DNA of 64,000 bases from Heliomarina sp018223035 (GTDB lineage Bacteria; Pseudomonadota; Alphaproteobacteria; Rhodobacterales; Rhodobacteraceae): NCBI GenBank assembly GCA_018223035.1, contig JAAEZD010000020.1, forward strand, positions 1 to 64,000, given 5' to 3'. The notes under the pieces were generated by a model. That model did not search any database, was not told the DNA's origin, and saw nothing but the letters and a program-made list of their open reading frames with translations. Shown in pieces: positions 44,880-54,588 of this stretch (positions within the stretch are counted from its first letter, which is position 1; every line of letters begins with the position of its first letter). Both the position numbers and the translations under genes were made by a program.

Positions 44880-45170
44880 ATGAGCGAGTTTATGGAGCAG
44901 GCGACGGCGGAACTGAACGCCAAGATGGCGGCAGCTGATTTCAACGGCACTGCAAAACTGAATATTTCCGACATGGGCACCATCATGCTCGACGGCACCG
45001 GCGCACGGATCGGCGATGAAGAGGCCGACGTGACGCTGACTGCCGATTCCGACACATTCAAATCGATTTTCGAGGGGGACATGAACCCCACGAGCGCCTT
45101 CATGACCGGCAAGCTGGCTGTAGATGGCGATATGGGCATGGCGATGAAACTGGCATCGGTGCTGGGCTGA
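44880..45170 (+). CDS. SCP2 sterol-binding domain protein
   Basis: 96 residues. The whole protein is one SCP2-like domain (GTAKLNISDMGTIMLDGTGARIGDEEADVTLTADSDTFKSIFEGDMNPTSAFMTGKLAVDGDMGMAMKL in outline), a hydrophobic-ligand carrier. Its last base is shared with the start of the hydrolase (TGATG), so the two are translationally coupled and may act on the same lipid. The ligand is unknown. Confidence 0.88.
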   Translation: MSEFMEQATAELNAKMAAADFNGTAKLNISDMGTIMLDGTGARIGDEEADVTLTADSDTFKSIFEGDMNPTSAFMTGKLAVDGDMGMAMKLASVLG

Positions 45171-46141
45171 TGACACTTGCGCAGGCCCCCTTCTTTGCAG
45201 AACTCGCAGATGGTCCCGATGGCGGGGCCGCCTATTGGTGCACTGCCGAGGACGGGGTTCGCCTGCGCGTCGGCTATTGGCCTTGTAAAAATGCGCGGGG
45301 GACGGTTCTTTTGTTCCCCGGGCGTACGGAATTCGTCGAGAAGTACGGACGTACCGCCGGTGAATTCGCCGAACATGGTTATGCGACCCTCGCGATCGAC
45401 TGGCGCGGTCAGGGGATGGCAGACCGGTTGATCGAAGATCGGCGTGTCGGCCATGTCATAGAATTCACCGACTACCAGCGCGATGTACGTGCAGCCCTGA
45501 AAGTTGCCGAGGCGCTGGGAGCGCCTAAAGGCTGGCATCTTCTTGGTCATTCGATGGGCGGTGCCATTGGCTTGCGCGCGGCGCTTGAGGGCTTGCCAGT
45601 CGAAACCTGCAGTTTCACCGGGCCGATGTGGGGCATATACATGTCCACGCTTGTTCGTCCTTTCGGCTGGGCGCTGCCGCGTATGGCTAACCTCGTCGGG
45701 ATGGGGACCCGCCTGCCCCCCAGCACCCGCTACGAGAGTTATGTGCTGGTCAATCAGTTCGAAGACAACGTGCTGACACGCGACAGCGAGACCTATGAAT
45801 TCATGCGCAATCAGCTGGTCGACAAGCCGGAATTGGCACTTGGCGGACCAAGCATGATCTGGCTGCGCGAAGGTCTGGAAGAATGCAAGTACCTTGCGCG
45901 GCAAGCTTCGCCCGATATGCCTTGTCTGACCTTTATCGGTGACAATGAACGTATCATCGACACGGTTGCCGTTCATGACCGGATGCGGCGGTGGCCGAAC
46001 GGCACGCTGGATGTCGTCCCGAATGCCGAGCACGAGGTCCTGATGGAACGCCCGGAAACCCGCAAGCGGATCATGGAAATGCTCCAGGCGCATTTCGACG
46101 GCGCATTCGATCACGGCCAGAACAAGGCGCACTGCGCCTAG
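45170..46141 (+). CDS. Alpha/beta hydrolase, lysophospholipase-like (PldB group)
   Basis: 323 residues. The serine nucleophile elbow is GHSMGGAIG, with an acid in FIGDNERIID and a late histidine in NAEHEVLME completing the triad. LLFPGRTEFVEKYGR is typical of the monoacylglycerol/lysophospholipase group. It has no signal peptide, so it acts in the cytoplasm or at the inner face. It overlaps the SCP2 gene. Confidence 0.88.
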   Translation: MTLAQAPFFAELADGPDGGAAYWCTAEDGVRLRVGYWPCKNARGTVLLFPGRTEFVEKYGRTAGEFAEHGYATLAIDWRGQGMADRLIEDRRVGHVIEFTDYQRDVRAALKVAEALGAPKGWHLLGHSMGGAIGLRAALEGLPVETCSFTGPMWGIYMSTLVRPFGWALPRMANLVGMGTRLPPSTRYESYVLVNQFEDNVLTRDSETYEFMRNQLVDKPELALGGPSMIWLREGLEECKYLARQASPDMPCLTFIGDNERIIDTVAVHDRMRRWPNGTLDVVPNAEHEVLMERPETRKRIMEMLQAHFDGAFDHGQNKAHCA

Positions 46142-46185
46142 ATCTCCGGGATTGCTCTGCACATGCGGCGACCTAGGTTTGCCGC

Positions 46186-47199
46186 ATGAGCAAGTCGCAA
46201 GTTCTTACTTTCACGGATCGCGGGATCTATTGCCCCGCCGGGGATTTCTTTATCGATCCCTGGCGACCGGTTGACCGGGCGCTGATCACCCATGGTCACG
46301 CGGATCATGCGCGCCCCGGTCACAACCGATACCTCGCCACGCAAGCCGCCGCCCCGATCCTGAAACATCGCCTCGGCGACATTCAGCTCGAAACGATATG
46401 CTACGGGGAAACCCGCAACATTGACGGGGCCAAGGTATCTTTTCATCCCGCAGGTCACGTCCCGGGTTCAGCACAGATACGCGTCGAAGTGGACGGCGAG
46501 ATCTGGGTCGTTTCTGGTGATTACAAGCTCGAACCCGACGGGCTGAGCGAGCCTTTTGAACCCGTCAAATGCCACAGCTTTGTGACCGAAAGCACCTTTG
46601 GCCTGCCGATATTTCATTGGCAGGCGCAGGAAGAGGTCGCAGCTCAGATCAACGAATGGTGGCGCACCGCTATAGCCAACGGGATTACCCCGATGCTGGG
46701 CGCCTACTCCCTTGGCAAAGCACAGCGCCTGTTGTCGCTGCTCGATACGGAGATCGGACCCATTCTCAGCCACGGCGCGGTTGAAAACACGACGGCAATC
46801 CTGCGCGAACAGGGCTACACACTACCCGACACGGTTCTGGTCCAGCCCGACACGAAAGGCACCGAATATCGCGACGCGCTTGTCATCGCGCCCCCCGGCG
46901 CACTTGGCAGCACATGGGCGCGACGGTTTGGCAAGGTATCCACCGGGTTTGCCAGCGGCTGGATGCAGATGCGCGGTGTGCGCCGTCGCCGTTCGGTGGA
47001 CCGAGGCTTTGTCATCTCGGATCACGCCGACTGGGACGGGCTTAATCGCGCAGTGACCGAGACCGGCGCCGAGAATGTCTTTGTCACGCATGGCTACACA
47101 GACATCTTCGCGCGCTGGCTAAAGGATCGCGGCCTGAACGCGGGCATTGTCAGTACCGAATACGAAGGCGAAGCGGCGGAAGGCGCAGAGGCCGAATGA
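46186..47199 (+). CDS. Ligase-associated DNA exonuclease (metallo-beta-lactamase/beta-CASP fold)
   Basis: 337 residues. The metal motif HGHADHARPGH begins the active site, with FHPAGHVPGSAQ and a final SDHADWDGL/VTHGYTD pair as in SNM1-like nucleases. It is the nuclease partner of a DNA ligase in bacterial DNA-damage response sets. It overlaps the ligase gene by 4 bases (ATGA), so they are co-translated. The helicase and endonuclease members often found with this pair are not next to it. Confidence 0.92.
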   Translation: MSKSQVLTFTDRGIYCPAGDFFIDPWRPVDRALITHGHADHARPGHNRYLATQAAAPILKHRLGDIQLETICYGETRNIDGAKVSFHPAGHVPGSAQIRVEVDGEIWVVSGDYKLEPDGLSEPFEPVKCHSFVTESTFGLPIFHWQAQEEVAAQINEWWRTAIANGITPMLGAYSLGKAQRLLSLLDTEIGPILSHGAVENTTAILREQGYTLPDTVLVQPDTKGTEYRDALVIAPPGALGSTWARRFGKVSTGFASGWMQMRGVRRRRSVDRGFVISDHADWDGLNRAVTETGAENVFVTHGYTDIFARWLKDRGLNAGIVSTEYEGEAAEGAEAE

Positions 47200-48785
47200 A
47201 ACGCTTCGCAAGGCTCTTCAGGGAAATAGACGGCAGCACCAAAACAACGGTGAAGGTGGCGGCCCTTGCGTCCTATTTTCAGGAGGCACCGGAAGACGAC
47301 AGGTTGTGGACGATCGCGCTCTTTTCCGGCCGCCGACCGAAACGTGCGATCACGACCACCCGTCTCAGGGAGTGGGCCGCGGAAAAAGCTGGCTTGCCGC
47401 TCTGGCTTCTCGAAGAATGTTACCCGGTTGTCGGGGATCTGGCGGAAACCATCGCGCTCTTGCTGCCGGAACCGGATGCGGCGCTCGACCTCAGCCTGAC
47501 GGAATGGATCAATAGGCTGCGCGATCTGGCGCAACAGCCCGAAGAAACGCGCAAATCCATCATTCTCGACGCTTGGGACAAGCTGGACACGACCGAGCGG
47601 TTTCTGTTCAACAAGCTGATAACTGGCGGTTTCCGCATTGGCGTCAGCCAGAAATTGATGACCCGCGCCCTGTCGCAGGCAACCGGCAAACCCGAGCCCG
47701 AACTTGCGCATCGCCTCATGGGTAACTGGACCCCGGACGACACGAGCTGGCATGACCTGATCGAATCCGAAGACGGCTCGACCGACGACTCCAGGCCCTA
47801 CCCGTTCTATCTTGCCTACGCGCTGGAAGACGAGCCCGACTCGCTGGGATCGCCCGAGGACTGGCATGCGGAATGGAAATGGGATGGCATTCGTGGCCAG
47901 TTGATCCTGCGCGGTGGCGAGCAATATCTCTGGTCACGCGGCGAAGAACTGATCACCGACACTTTCCCCGAGTTTTCGCGCGCCAAGGATTTTGTACCCG
48001 AAGGCACGGTACTGGATGGCGAAATTCTCGTCTGGAATGATGGGCCCGAACCGTTCAACGCCCTGCAGAAAAGGCTCGGTCGGAAATCGGTCTCGCGCAA
48101 AATGCTCAGTGATTTGCCCGTGGTGCTTTATGCCTACGATCTGCTTGAATTCGCGGGCGAAGACATGCGCCAGCGGCCGCTTGAGGATCGCCGTGCGAAA
48201 CTGGCCACGATCTTTGATCAACTGCCGGAGGAGGCGCCCCTTCGTCTTTCTCCACAACTGCCGTTTGCCGCGTGGGACGAGCTCGGCGAAATCCGTGAAA
48301 CGGCCCGGGACAACCGGGCCGAAGGCCTCATGCTCAAGCGCAACGACAGTCCCTATCTGGCTGGCCGCAAAAAGGGCGACTGGTGGAAATGGAAACTCGC
48401 CCCGCTGACCATCGACGCGGTGATGATCTATGCGCAATCGGGAAGCGGACGTCGGGCCAATCTTTTCACCGATTTCACCTTTGCAGTCTGGAACGGCAAT
48501 GATCTCGTGCCGTTCACAAAAGCCTATTCCGGGCTGAGCGATGAAGAATTCCGCAAGATTACCGCCTGGGTCCGCAAGAACACGCAGCAGCGTTTCGGTC
48601 CCGTGCGACAGGTGACACCCGAGCATGTCTTTGAAATCGCTTTCGAAGGCATCCACGCCAGTCCGCGCCACAAGTCTGGCGTCGCATTGCGCTTTCCGCG
48701 TATCTCCCGATGGCGTCAGGACAAACCCCTGCAAGAGGCGAATACGCTCGATGACCTCAAGGAAATGCTTGCCATTTACGGTTAA
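47196..48785 (+). CDS. ATP-dependent DNA ligase of the damage-response type
   Basis: 529 residues. An N-terminal DNA-binding domain (about 1-210) precedes the nucleotidyltransferase domain with the adenylated lysine in EWKWDGIRGQL. Motifs V (KGDWWKWKLAP) and an OB domain (about 410-529) follow. It seals nicks using ATP, in addition to the NAD-dependent LigA expected elsewhere. Homologues are linked to cisplatin or crosslink resistance. There is no Ku or primase partner here, so it is not an NHEJ LigD. Confidence 0.93.
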   Translation: MKRFARLFREIDGSTKTTVKVAALASYFQEAPEDDRLWTIALFSGRRPKRAITTTRLREWAAEKAGLPLWLLEECYPVVGDLAETIALLLPEPDAALDLSLTEWINRLRDLAQQPEETRKSIILDAWDKLDTTERFLFNKLITGGFRIGVSQKLMTRALSQATGKPEPELAHRLMGNWTPDDTSWHDLIESEDGSTDDSRPYPFYLAYALEDEPDSLGSPEDWHAEWKWDGIRGQLILRGGEQYLWSRGEELITDTFPEFSRAKDFVPEGTVLDGEILVWNDGPEPFNALQKRLGRKSVSRKMLSDLPVVLYAYDLLEFAGEDMRQRPLEDRRAKLATIFDQLPEEAPLRLSPQLPFAAWDELGEIRETARDNRAEGLMLKRNDSPYLAGRKKGDWWKWKLAPLTIDAVMIYAQSGSGRRANLFTDFTFAVWNGNDLVPFTKAYSGLSDEEFRKITAWVRKNTQQRFGPVRQVTPEHVFEIAFEGIHASPRHKSGVALRFPRISRWRQDKPLQEANTLDDLKEMLAIYG

Positions 48786-48876
48786 CCCTTTCCTTCTATT
48801 TAACCCCAAGCCACGTGCCATTGTTATCCGATCCGGTGGCGACTAGATGTTGGTCGAACGATGAAAGAGGATTCAG

Positions 48877-50697
48877 ATGTTTCAGCTGCCCTTCCCTGTC
48901 CGTGATGCAAATGCCGCCGGCGGTGACAAGAACCTTGGCGACCTGCCCGAATGGGATCTGACCGATCTTTACAGCGACGCAGACGCGCCGGAACTCAAGC
49001 GTGACCTCGACTGGCTCGAGCAGGCCTGCGCGTCTTTCGCGACGGATTACGAAGGCAAGCTGGCCGAACTGGATGCCAAGGCCATGCTCGACTGCGTGTT
49101 GCGCAATGAGCGTATCAACGCGGTAGCAGGTCGTATCATGTCCTTTGCGGGTCTGCGCTATTACCAGCTCACGACCGACGCTGGCCGGGCCAAGTTCCTG
49201 TCGGACATGCAGGAAAAGATCACCAATTTCACAACCCCGCTGGTGTTCTTCACGCTCGAATTGAATCGTCTTGACGACGGCCATCTCGACAAGCTTTTTG
49301 CCGAAAATCAGGACCTCGCGCGCTACAAGCCTGTCTTTGACCGCATCCGCGCGATGAAGCCCTATCAACTGAGCGACGAGCTGGAAAAGTTCCTGCACGA
49401 TCTCGGCGTTGTCGGCGATGCATGGGAGCGTCTCTTCGACGAAACCATCGCCGGTCTCGAATTCATGGTCGATGGCGAACCGCTGAACATCGAAGGCACC
49501 CTGAACCTGCTGACCGACCAGAACCGTGACAAGCGCGAAGCCGCCGCACGCGAGCTGGCAGATGTCTTTGCCGACAACATCAAGACCTTTGCCCGTGTCC
49601 ACAACACGCAGGCCAAGGAAAAAGAGGTTCTGGACCGCTGGCGTGGCATGCCCACCCCGCAAACCGGTCGGCACCTCTCCAACCATGTCGAACCAGAGGT
49701 GGTCGAGGCGCTGCGCACTGCCGTGGTCAACGCCTACCCGAAACTGAGCCACCGTTATTACGAGCTGAAGCGTAAATGGCTGGGTCTCGACAAGATGCAG
49801 GTCTGGGACAGAAACGCCCCGCTGCCGATGCAGACCGAACGCACGGTGACGTGGAGCGAGGCCGAAGAAATGGTCATGTCCGCCTATAACGCTTTCGATC
49901 CGCGCATGGGCGAGATTGCCGAGCCATTCTTTCGCAAGGGCTGGATCGATGCAGGTGTAAAACCTGGCAAGGCACCCGGGGCCTTTGCCCATCCGACCGT
50001 GACCGAGGTTCATCCCTACGTGATGCTGAACTACCTTGGCAAACCGCGGGATGTGATGACGCTGGCCCATGAACTGGGTCATGGCGTCCATCAGGTTCTT
50101 GCCGCCGGTCAGGGCGAGATGCTGTCTTCCACACCTCTGACGCTTGCCGAGACGGCTTCGGTCTTTGGTGAGATGCTGACCTTCCGTAAGATGCTGGACA
50201 ACGCCAAGACGAATGCCGAGCGCAAGGTTATGCTGGCGGGCAAGGTCGAGGACATGATCAACACGGTCGTGCGCCAGATCGCCTTTTACGATTTCGAATG
50301 CAAACTGCATGACGCCCGCCGCAGCGGAGAACTGGTCCCCGAAGATATCAATGCCCTCTGGATGAGCGTGCAGGGCGAAAGCCTTGGGCCGGCCTTCGAG
50401 TTCATGGACGGCTATGAAACCTTCTGGTGCTACGTGCCGCATTTTGTCCACTCGCCGTTCTACGTCTATGCCTACGCCTTTGGCGACGGTCTCGTGAATG
50501 CGCTCTATTCCGTCTATGCGGAAGGCAACGAAGGCTTCGAAGAAAAGTATTTCGAAATGCTTCGCGCAGGCGGCTCCAAGCACCATAAAGAGCTTCTGGC
50601 CCCCTTCGGTCTCGACGCCTCGGATCCGCAATTCTGGGACAAGGGGCTCGACATGATCTCGGGCTTCATCGACGAACTGGAAGCGATGGAAGACTAA
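48877..50697 (+). CDS. pepF: Oligoendopeptidase F (M3 metallopeptidase)
   Basis: 606 residues, standard for M3B. The zinc site is TLAHELGHGVHQ, with the third ligand glutamate in TASVFGEML downstream. It cuts peptides of about 7-17 residues in the cytoplasm. ATG 48877 has GAGG 5 bases before it. A weak TTGTTA/CTAGAT promoter pair (16-base spacing) is visible at about 48822-48849. Confidence 0.94.
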   Translation: MFQLPFPVRDANAAGGDKNLGDLPEWDLTDLYSDADAPELKRDLDWLEQACASFATDYEGKLAELDAKAMLDCVLRNERINAVAGRIMSFAGLRYYQLTTDAGRAKFLSDMQEKITNFTTPLVFFTLELNRLDDGHLDKLFAENQDLARYKPVFDRIRAMKPYQLSDELEKFLHDLGVVGDAWERLFDETIAGLEFMVDGEPLNIEGTLNLLTDQNRDKREAAARELADVFADNIKTFARVHNTQAKEKEVLDRWRGMPTPQTGRHLSNHVEPEVVEALRTAVVNAYPKLSHRYYELKRKWLGLDKMQVWDRNAPLPMQTERTVTWSEAEEMVMSAYNAFDPRMGEIAEPFFRKGWIDAGVKPGKAPGAFAHPTVTEVHPYVMLNYLGKPRDVMTLAHELGHGVHQVLAAGQGEMLSSTPLTLAETASVFGEMLTFRKMLDNAKTNAERKVMLAGKVEDMINTVVRQIAFYDFECKLHDARRSGELVPEDINALWMSVQGESLGPAFEFMDGYETFWCYVPHFVHSPFYVYAYAFGDGLVNALYSVYAEGNEGFEEKYFEMLRAGGSKHHKELLAPFGLDASDPQFWDKGLDMISGFIDELEAMED

Positions 50698-50699
50698 GA

Positions 50700-51173
50700 A
50701 TGCAAATTTCTTTCCGCCCGCTTGGGCCGGGCGACTATCATATGGTCGCCCATATCGCGGTCGCACCGGAACAGGTGCGGTTTTCCGGCACAGTCGAGGA
50801 GGCTTTTGCCTCACCGAGCCCCACGCTGGATTTCTACGCCATCGAGCTCGATGGAGACCCGGTGGGATTCTTCAAGATCGACCTCGATTACCAGCGCGAG
50901 CACGACTTTGCCCTACCGGGAGAACTGGGCCTGCGCACCGTCATGCTTGAAACAGCTCAGCAGGGAAAAGGCGTTGCCAGTCAAAGTCTGCGTGCGCTGC
51001 CCGCATTTCTGAACAAGCATTATCCCGAGGCAACCAGCCTCGCCCTCACAGTCAATACGGCCAATGCGGGCGCGATCAGGTGCTACATCTCCAGCGGTTT
51101 CAGCGACACGGGTGAACTTTACCTTGGGGGTGATCAAGGACCACAGCATGTCATGCGCATGGCACTGACCTAA
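50700..51173 (+). CDS. GNAT family N-acetyltransferase
   Basis: 157 residues. The acetyl-CoA loop is at LETAQQGKGVASQSL, with the following ALTVNTANAGAIRCYISSGF strand-helix typical of GNAT enzymes. The substrate is unknown. It starts 2 bases after pepF and probably shares its transcript. Its stop codon overlaps the stop of the convergent DksA-like gene by three bases. Confidence 0.88.
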   Translation: MQISFRPLGPGDYHMVAHIAVAPEQVRFSGTVEEAFASPSPTLDFYAIELDGDPVGFFKIDLDYQREHDFALPGELGLRTVMLETAQQGKGVASQSLRALPAFLNKHYPEATSLALTVNTANAGAIRCYISSGFSDTGELYLGGDQGPQHVMRMALT

Positions 51174-51439
51174 CGCAGCTGGCTGTCCTTGCTGCCGCGG
51201 CGGTTGATACCGCCGCGCGCTTTGTAGGACCCATCGCGTTCCTGCTGGCAGTCGATGCACAGTTTCACGCCCGGTAAGGCGATACGACGCTTTTCCGGGA
51301 TGGGTTCTTCGCATTCGGCGCAATGGGTCAGGCTTTCGCCCGAAGGCCCGCGCCGCGATTTCATCCGCGCCAGTTCGTCGTTGATAGAATCTTCGATCTG
51401 TTCGCTTACAGCGCCATCGCGCGCCCATCCGCCTGCCAT
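51170..51439 (-). CDS. DksA/TraR-type C4 zinc-finger protein
   Basis: 89 residues. The zinc motif is CAECEEPIP...CIDCQ (C-x2-C, 17 residues, C-x2-C) as in the short DksA relatives of the YbiI type. Short forms lack the coiled coil with the catalytic acidic tip, so full DksA activity at RNA polymerase is uncertain. AGGAGG before ATG 51439 fixes the start. The end is tail-to-tail overlapped with the acetyltransferase. Confidence 0.9.
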   Translation of the reverse strand: MAGGWARDGAVSEQIEDSINDELARMKSRRGPSGESLTHCAECEEPIPEKRRIALPGVKLCIDCQQERDGSYKARGGINRRGSKDSQLR

Positions 51440-51494
51440 GACCAATCCTCCTGAGAATTGAATGTAAGGCTGACAATGGATCTTTCCAATACCG

Positions 51495-52466
51495 TCAATC
51501 CGCACCGCCCTTGGCATAAACGGCATCAATGAGCGATTGCGTTGCCTGCGCGTCTTCCAATGACCACGCAAACGCTTTGTCTTCGGCCACGGATCGGCAA
51601 AAGGCCTCGACCTGTAACACGTAGTGATTGACGCCCGGGAACCGTTCGACGGTCACCACCTTATCACCATGATGCAGTTCAACTTGGGCTTCGCCGAACA
51701 CGCCCGCATTAAAAGGCGCGCTTAGCCGGATCACGCCCTCGTCGCCCACGAAGGTCATCATCTGCGCCGGGTACATACGCATCGAATTCATCCAGCTTGC
51801 CGAGAATGTCTCAAACCGCGCTTCTACCCGCGCCAGCGTATCGACTCCGTTCTCGTAAGCGAGATCCGCATGGGTGATTGCGGTAATCTCTTCACCTGTG
51901 GCGAACCTAGTCGATCCATAGGTATAGACACCTATATCAGGTATCGCTCCACCACCCGTTTCTCGCGTGTTTCGGATGTTCCCGGGCTGATCGGCGTTGT
52001 TGTAGCTGAACAATCCCTGCACATGCACCAGCTTGCCAATGGCTCCGTCCGCAATCAGCGCTCGTGTGCGCTGCCACTGTGGATGATGCACGATCATAAA
52101 AGCCTCGGTTGCAAGCAACCCGGTCCTGTCACGCATCGCAATCAGGGCATCAATTTCGACCGCTTCCATCGCGACCGGTTTTTCACTCAACACGTGCTTG
52201 CCCGCCTGCAAAGCCTTCATGGTCCATTCGACATGGAGCGTGTTTGGCAAGGGAATATAGACTGCGTCGATGTCCGGGTCTTCAAGCAATTCCTCGTAAG
52301 ACCGATGTATGCGCAGGTCCGGGAAATACGCCTGAAAAGCCGATGCCTTATCGCTCGATGAAGTCGCCAAAGCGGTCAGACGCGCGCCTTTGGCCGAATG
52401 AATTGCCGGCGCCATCTGCGCCAGCGCGAAGGCCGAGCCGCCAAGTATTCCCCAGTTCAATGCCAT
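51495..52466 (-). CDS. Gfo/Idh/MocA family oxidoreductase
   Basis: 323 residues. The Rossmann opening is NWGILGGSAFALAQMAPAI, with the family lysine in VLSEKPVAMEA and a C-terminal alpha/beta domain with GGGAIPDIGVYTYG. These enzymes use NAD(P) on sugars or inositols; the substrate here cannot be told. It stands alone, divergent from the M19 dipeptidase gene with 113 bases between. Confidence 0.9.
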   Translation of the reverse strand: MALNWGILGGSAFALAQMAPAIHSAKGARLTALATSSSDKASAFQAYFPDLRIHRSYEELLEDPDIDAVYIPLPNTLHVEWTMKALQAGKHVLSEKPVAMEAVEIDALIAMRDRTGLLATEAFMIVHHPQWQRTRALIADGAIGKLVHVQGLFSYNNADQPGNIRNTRETGGGAIPDIGVYTYGSTRFATGEEITAITHADLAYENGVDTLARVEARFETFSASWMNSMRMYPAQMMTFVGDEGVIRLSAPFNAGVFGEAQVELHHGDKVVTVERFPGVNHYVLQVEAFCRSVAEDKAFAWSLEDAQATQSLIDAVYAKGGAD

Positions 52467-52579
52467 CGCAGCGCTCCATCATTTTACTTGCCCCACAGAG
52501 TGAAGCATTTCCCCCCGCGTAACCATTGCCTTTTTCCCATTTCCCAATAGCCTGAGAAAAAAATCGGGGTGATGTTAGC

Positions 52580-53761
52580 ATGCGGAGTGTTGGGAAATGG
52601 CTGGGAAGAATTCTCCTGGTTCTCGTGGTGGCAGTTATTGCGCTGCTCTACTTTGGTCCGGGATACGTGGAACGGTCGCGAAACTCGGTTATCGAACACG
52701 ATCCCTACCCCGTCAGCCCAGAGGCCCGCGCGCTTCACGACACTCTGATCGTCGGGGACTGGCACGCGGACAGCCTTTTGTGGAACCGCGACTTGCTTGC
52801 ACGTGGCAGCTATGGGCAGGTCGATATCCCCCGGCTTCTCGAAGGCGGAGTAGCGATACAGGCTTTCACGGCCGTCACGAAAAGTCCCTCCGGTCAGAAC
52901 TACGACAGCAACTCTGCCGAAGCTGCCGATAACATCACTCCCTTGGCGATTGCCCAGCTCTGGCCCATTCGGACTTGGGACAGCCTTTTGCAAAGGGCGC
53001 TGTACCAGGCTCAAAAGCTTCGCGAATTCGAAAACCGTGCGCCGGACCTGCTGAAGATTATCCGCACGCGGAAAGACCTTGAAACGATGCTCGACCTGCG
53101 CGAACGCGGCGTCATTATGGTCGGCGGTATCTTGGGGATCGAAGGCGCTCATCCGCTCGAAGGAAAGCTTGAGAACCTGGATGCCATTCAGGCGGCCGGC
53201 TACCGTATCGTCGGCCTTCAGCATTTCTTTGACAACGAATTGGGCGGCTCATTGCACGGCGAGAGCGATACCGGACTGACCGAATTCGGCCGGTCCGTCG
53301 TGGCCGAAGTTGAAAACCGGAACATGATCCTCGACCTTGCGCATTCAAGCCCACAAGTTGCGCGCGATGTATTGGCTATGACCGACATGCCGCTTGTCGT
53401 CAGCCATTCCGGGATACACGGGTTCTGCCCGGCCAAGCGCAACTTTCCCGACGATCTTATGCAAGAGATAGCTGCAACCGGCGGCGTTATCGGCATGGGC
53501 TACTGGGCCGAAGTGGCCTGCGACAGCATCGACCCGGCCGGTATCGCTGCTATGATCGTCGCGGCCATTGAAACCGTCGGAGAAGATCACGTCTCGCTTG
53601 GCTCCGATTTCGACGGCTCGGTCGAGACCGCCTTCGACACGTCGGAACTGCCTGCCCTGACGAGTGCGCTGCTCGACGCAGGTTTGAACCAGACACAGAT
53701 CGCCAAGGTCATGGGGGAAAACATGCTGCGCGTCCTGCGGGAACGGCTTCCCGCAGAATAA
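52580..53761 (+). CDS. Membrane dipeptidase (M19 family), membrane-anchored
   Basis: 393 residues. The N-terminal helix (WLGRILLVLVVAVIALLYFG) is an uncleaved anchor or signal, placing the enzyme outside the cytoplasm. The metal-binding GDWHADSLLWN replaces the commoner DGHND, and VSHSGIHGFC and GLQHFFDNELGGSLHG hold the other histidines. GSDFDGS closes the site. It hydrolyses dipeptides, possibly from peptidoglycan recycling or D-amino acid dipeptides. It is transcribed alone. Confidence 0.9.
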   Translation: MRSVGKWLGRILLVLVVAVIALLYFGPGYVERSRNSVIEHDPYPVSPEARALHDTLIVGDWHADSLLWNRDLLARGSYGQVDIPRLLEGGVAIQAFTAVTKSPSGQNYDSNSAEAADNITPLAIAQLWPIRTWDSLLQRALYQAQKLREFENRAPDLLKIIRTRKDLETMLDLRERGVIMVGGILGIEGAHPLEGKLENLDAIQAAGYRIVGLQHFFDNELGGSLHGESDTGLTEFGRSVVAEVENRNMILDLAHSSPQVARDVLAMTDMPLVVSHSGIHGFCPAKRNFPDDLMQEIAATGGVIGMGYWAEVACDSIDPAGIAAMIVAAIETVGEDHVSLGSDFDGSVETAFDTSELPALTSALLDAGLNQTQIAKVMGENMLRVLRERLPAE

Positions 53762-53778
53762 GCAGAATAATTCGCCGC

Positions 53779-54588
53779 TCATGTCTTGGTATCGTCGGTC
53801 TCAAGGGCCGGCGGACGAAAAGCAAAACGCGCGAGCAGTGCAAGGTAGGCAAGCTCGGTCGCCAATACCACCAGCCAGGGCCAGGTAAAGAACGCTGCGA
53901 CGAACGCGATCAGCGCTACCATCAGATAGGCCGCCTTGTCGCGGGAAATGCGAAACATCTTCAGCGATGGTGTCGGCACACGCGAAATCATCATCAGCCC
54001 GACCGCACAAAGCCAGAAGCCGGTGAACAGGGTAAGGCCAGTGCTCTTCATCTCGGGAAAGATGCGTGACAGAACCAGCGGCATCAGAACAAGAAGCGCC
54101 CCGCCCGGCGCAGGCACTCCGGAAAAGGTCTTGCGCGGCGTGCCCGGCGCGGCTGCCCGGGACATCACGTTGTACCTAGCCAGACGCAGCGCACAGCAGA
54201 TGCCGAAGATAAGAACGGCAATCCAGCCGACGCTGCGGCTCTCCTGCAGCGCCCAGAGATATAGCAACACCCCGGGTGCGACCCCGAAGTTCAGAAAATC
54301 CGCAAGGCTGTCCAGCTCGGCACCAATCGCGCTTTCGCTGCTCAAAAGCCTAGCCATCATACCGTCAAGACCGTCCAGCACGGCCGCCAAAACAATCAGC
54401 GACATCGACAGGACAACATCCCCGTCAAACGCCGCCCGCATGGACGTCATACCGGCACAGATCGCACCCAGCGTCATCAGGTTCGGCAGCAGATACAGCG
54501 GTCCTATGGCACGGTTCCTTTTGGCGGGTTTGTCGGTCAGGTTCTCTTCGGTCAAACTATTCGCTCCGTGCCTGTCGCGCAGGTTCAT
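53779..54588 (-). CDS. pssA: CDP-diacylglycerol-serine O-phosphatidyltransferase
   Basis: 269 residues. The CDP-alcohol motif D-G-x2-A-R-x8-G-x3-D-x3-D appears as DGMMARLLSSESAIGAELDSLAD, in a protein with about six helices. It makes phosphatidylserine. ATG 54588 overlaps psd by 32 bases; a TTG at 54555, just after the psd stop and with ACGGAG upstream, is an attractive alternative start. It is directly downstream of psd, so the two enzymes of phosphatidylethanolamine synthesis are paired. Confidence 0.93.
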   Translation of the reverse strand: MNLRDRHGANSLTEENLTDKPAKRNRAIGPLYLLPNLMTLGAICAGMTSMRAAFDGDVVLSMSLIVLAAVLDGLDGMMARLLSSESAIGAELDSLADFLNFGVAPGVLLYLWALQESRSVGWIAVLIFGICCALRLARYNVMSRAAAPGTPRKTFSGVPAPGGALLVLMPLVLSRIFPEMKSTGLTLFTGFWLCAVGLMMISRVPTPSLKMFRISRDKAAYLMVALIAFVAAFFTWPWLVVLATELAYLALLARFAFRPPALETDDTKT

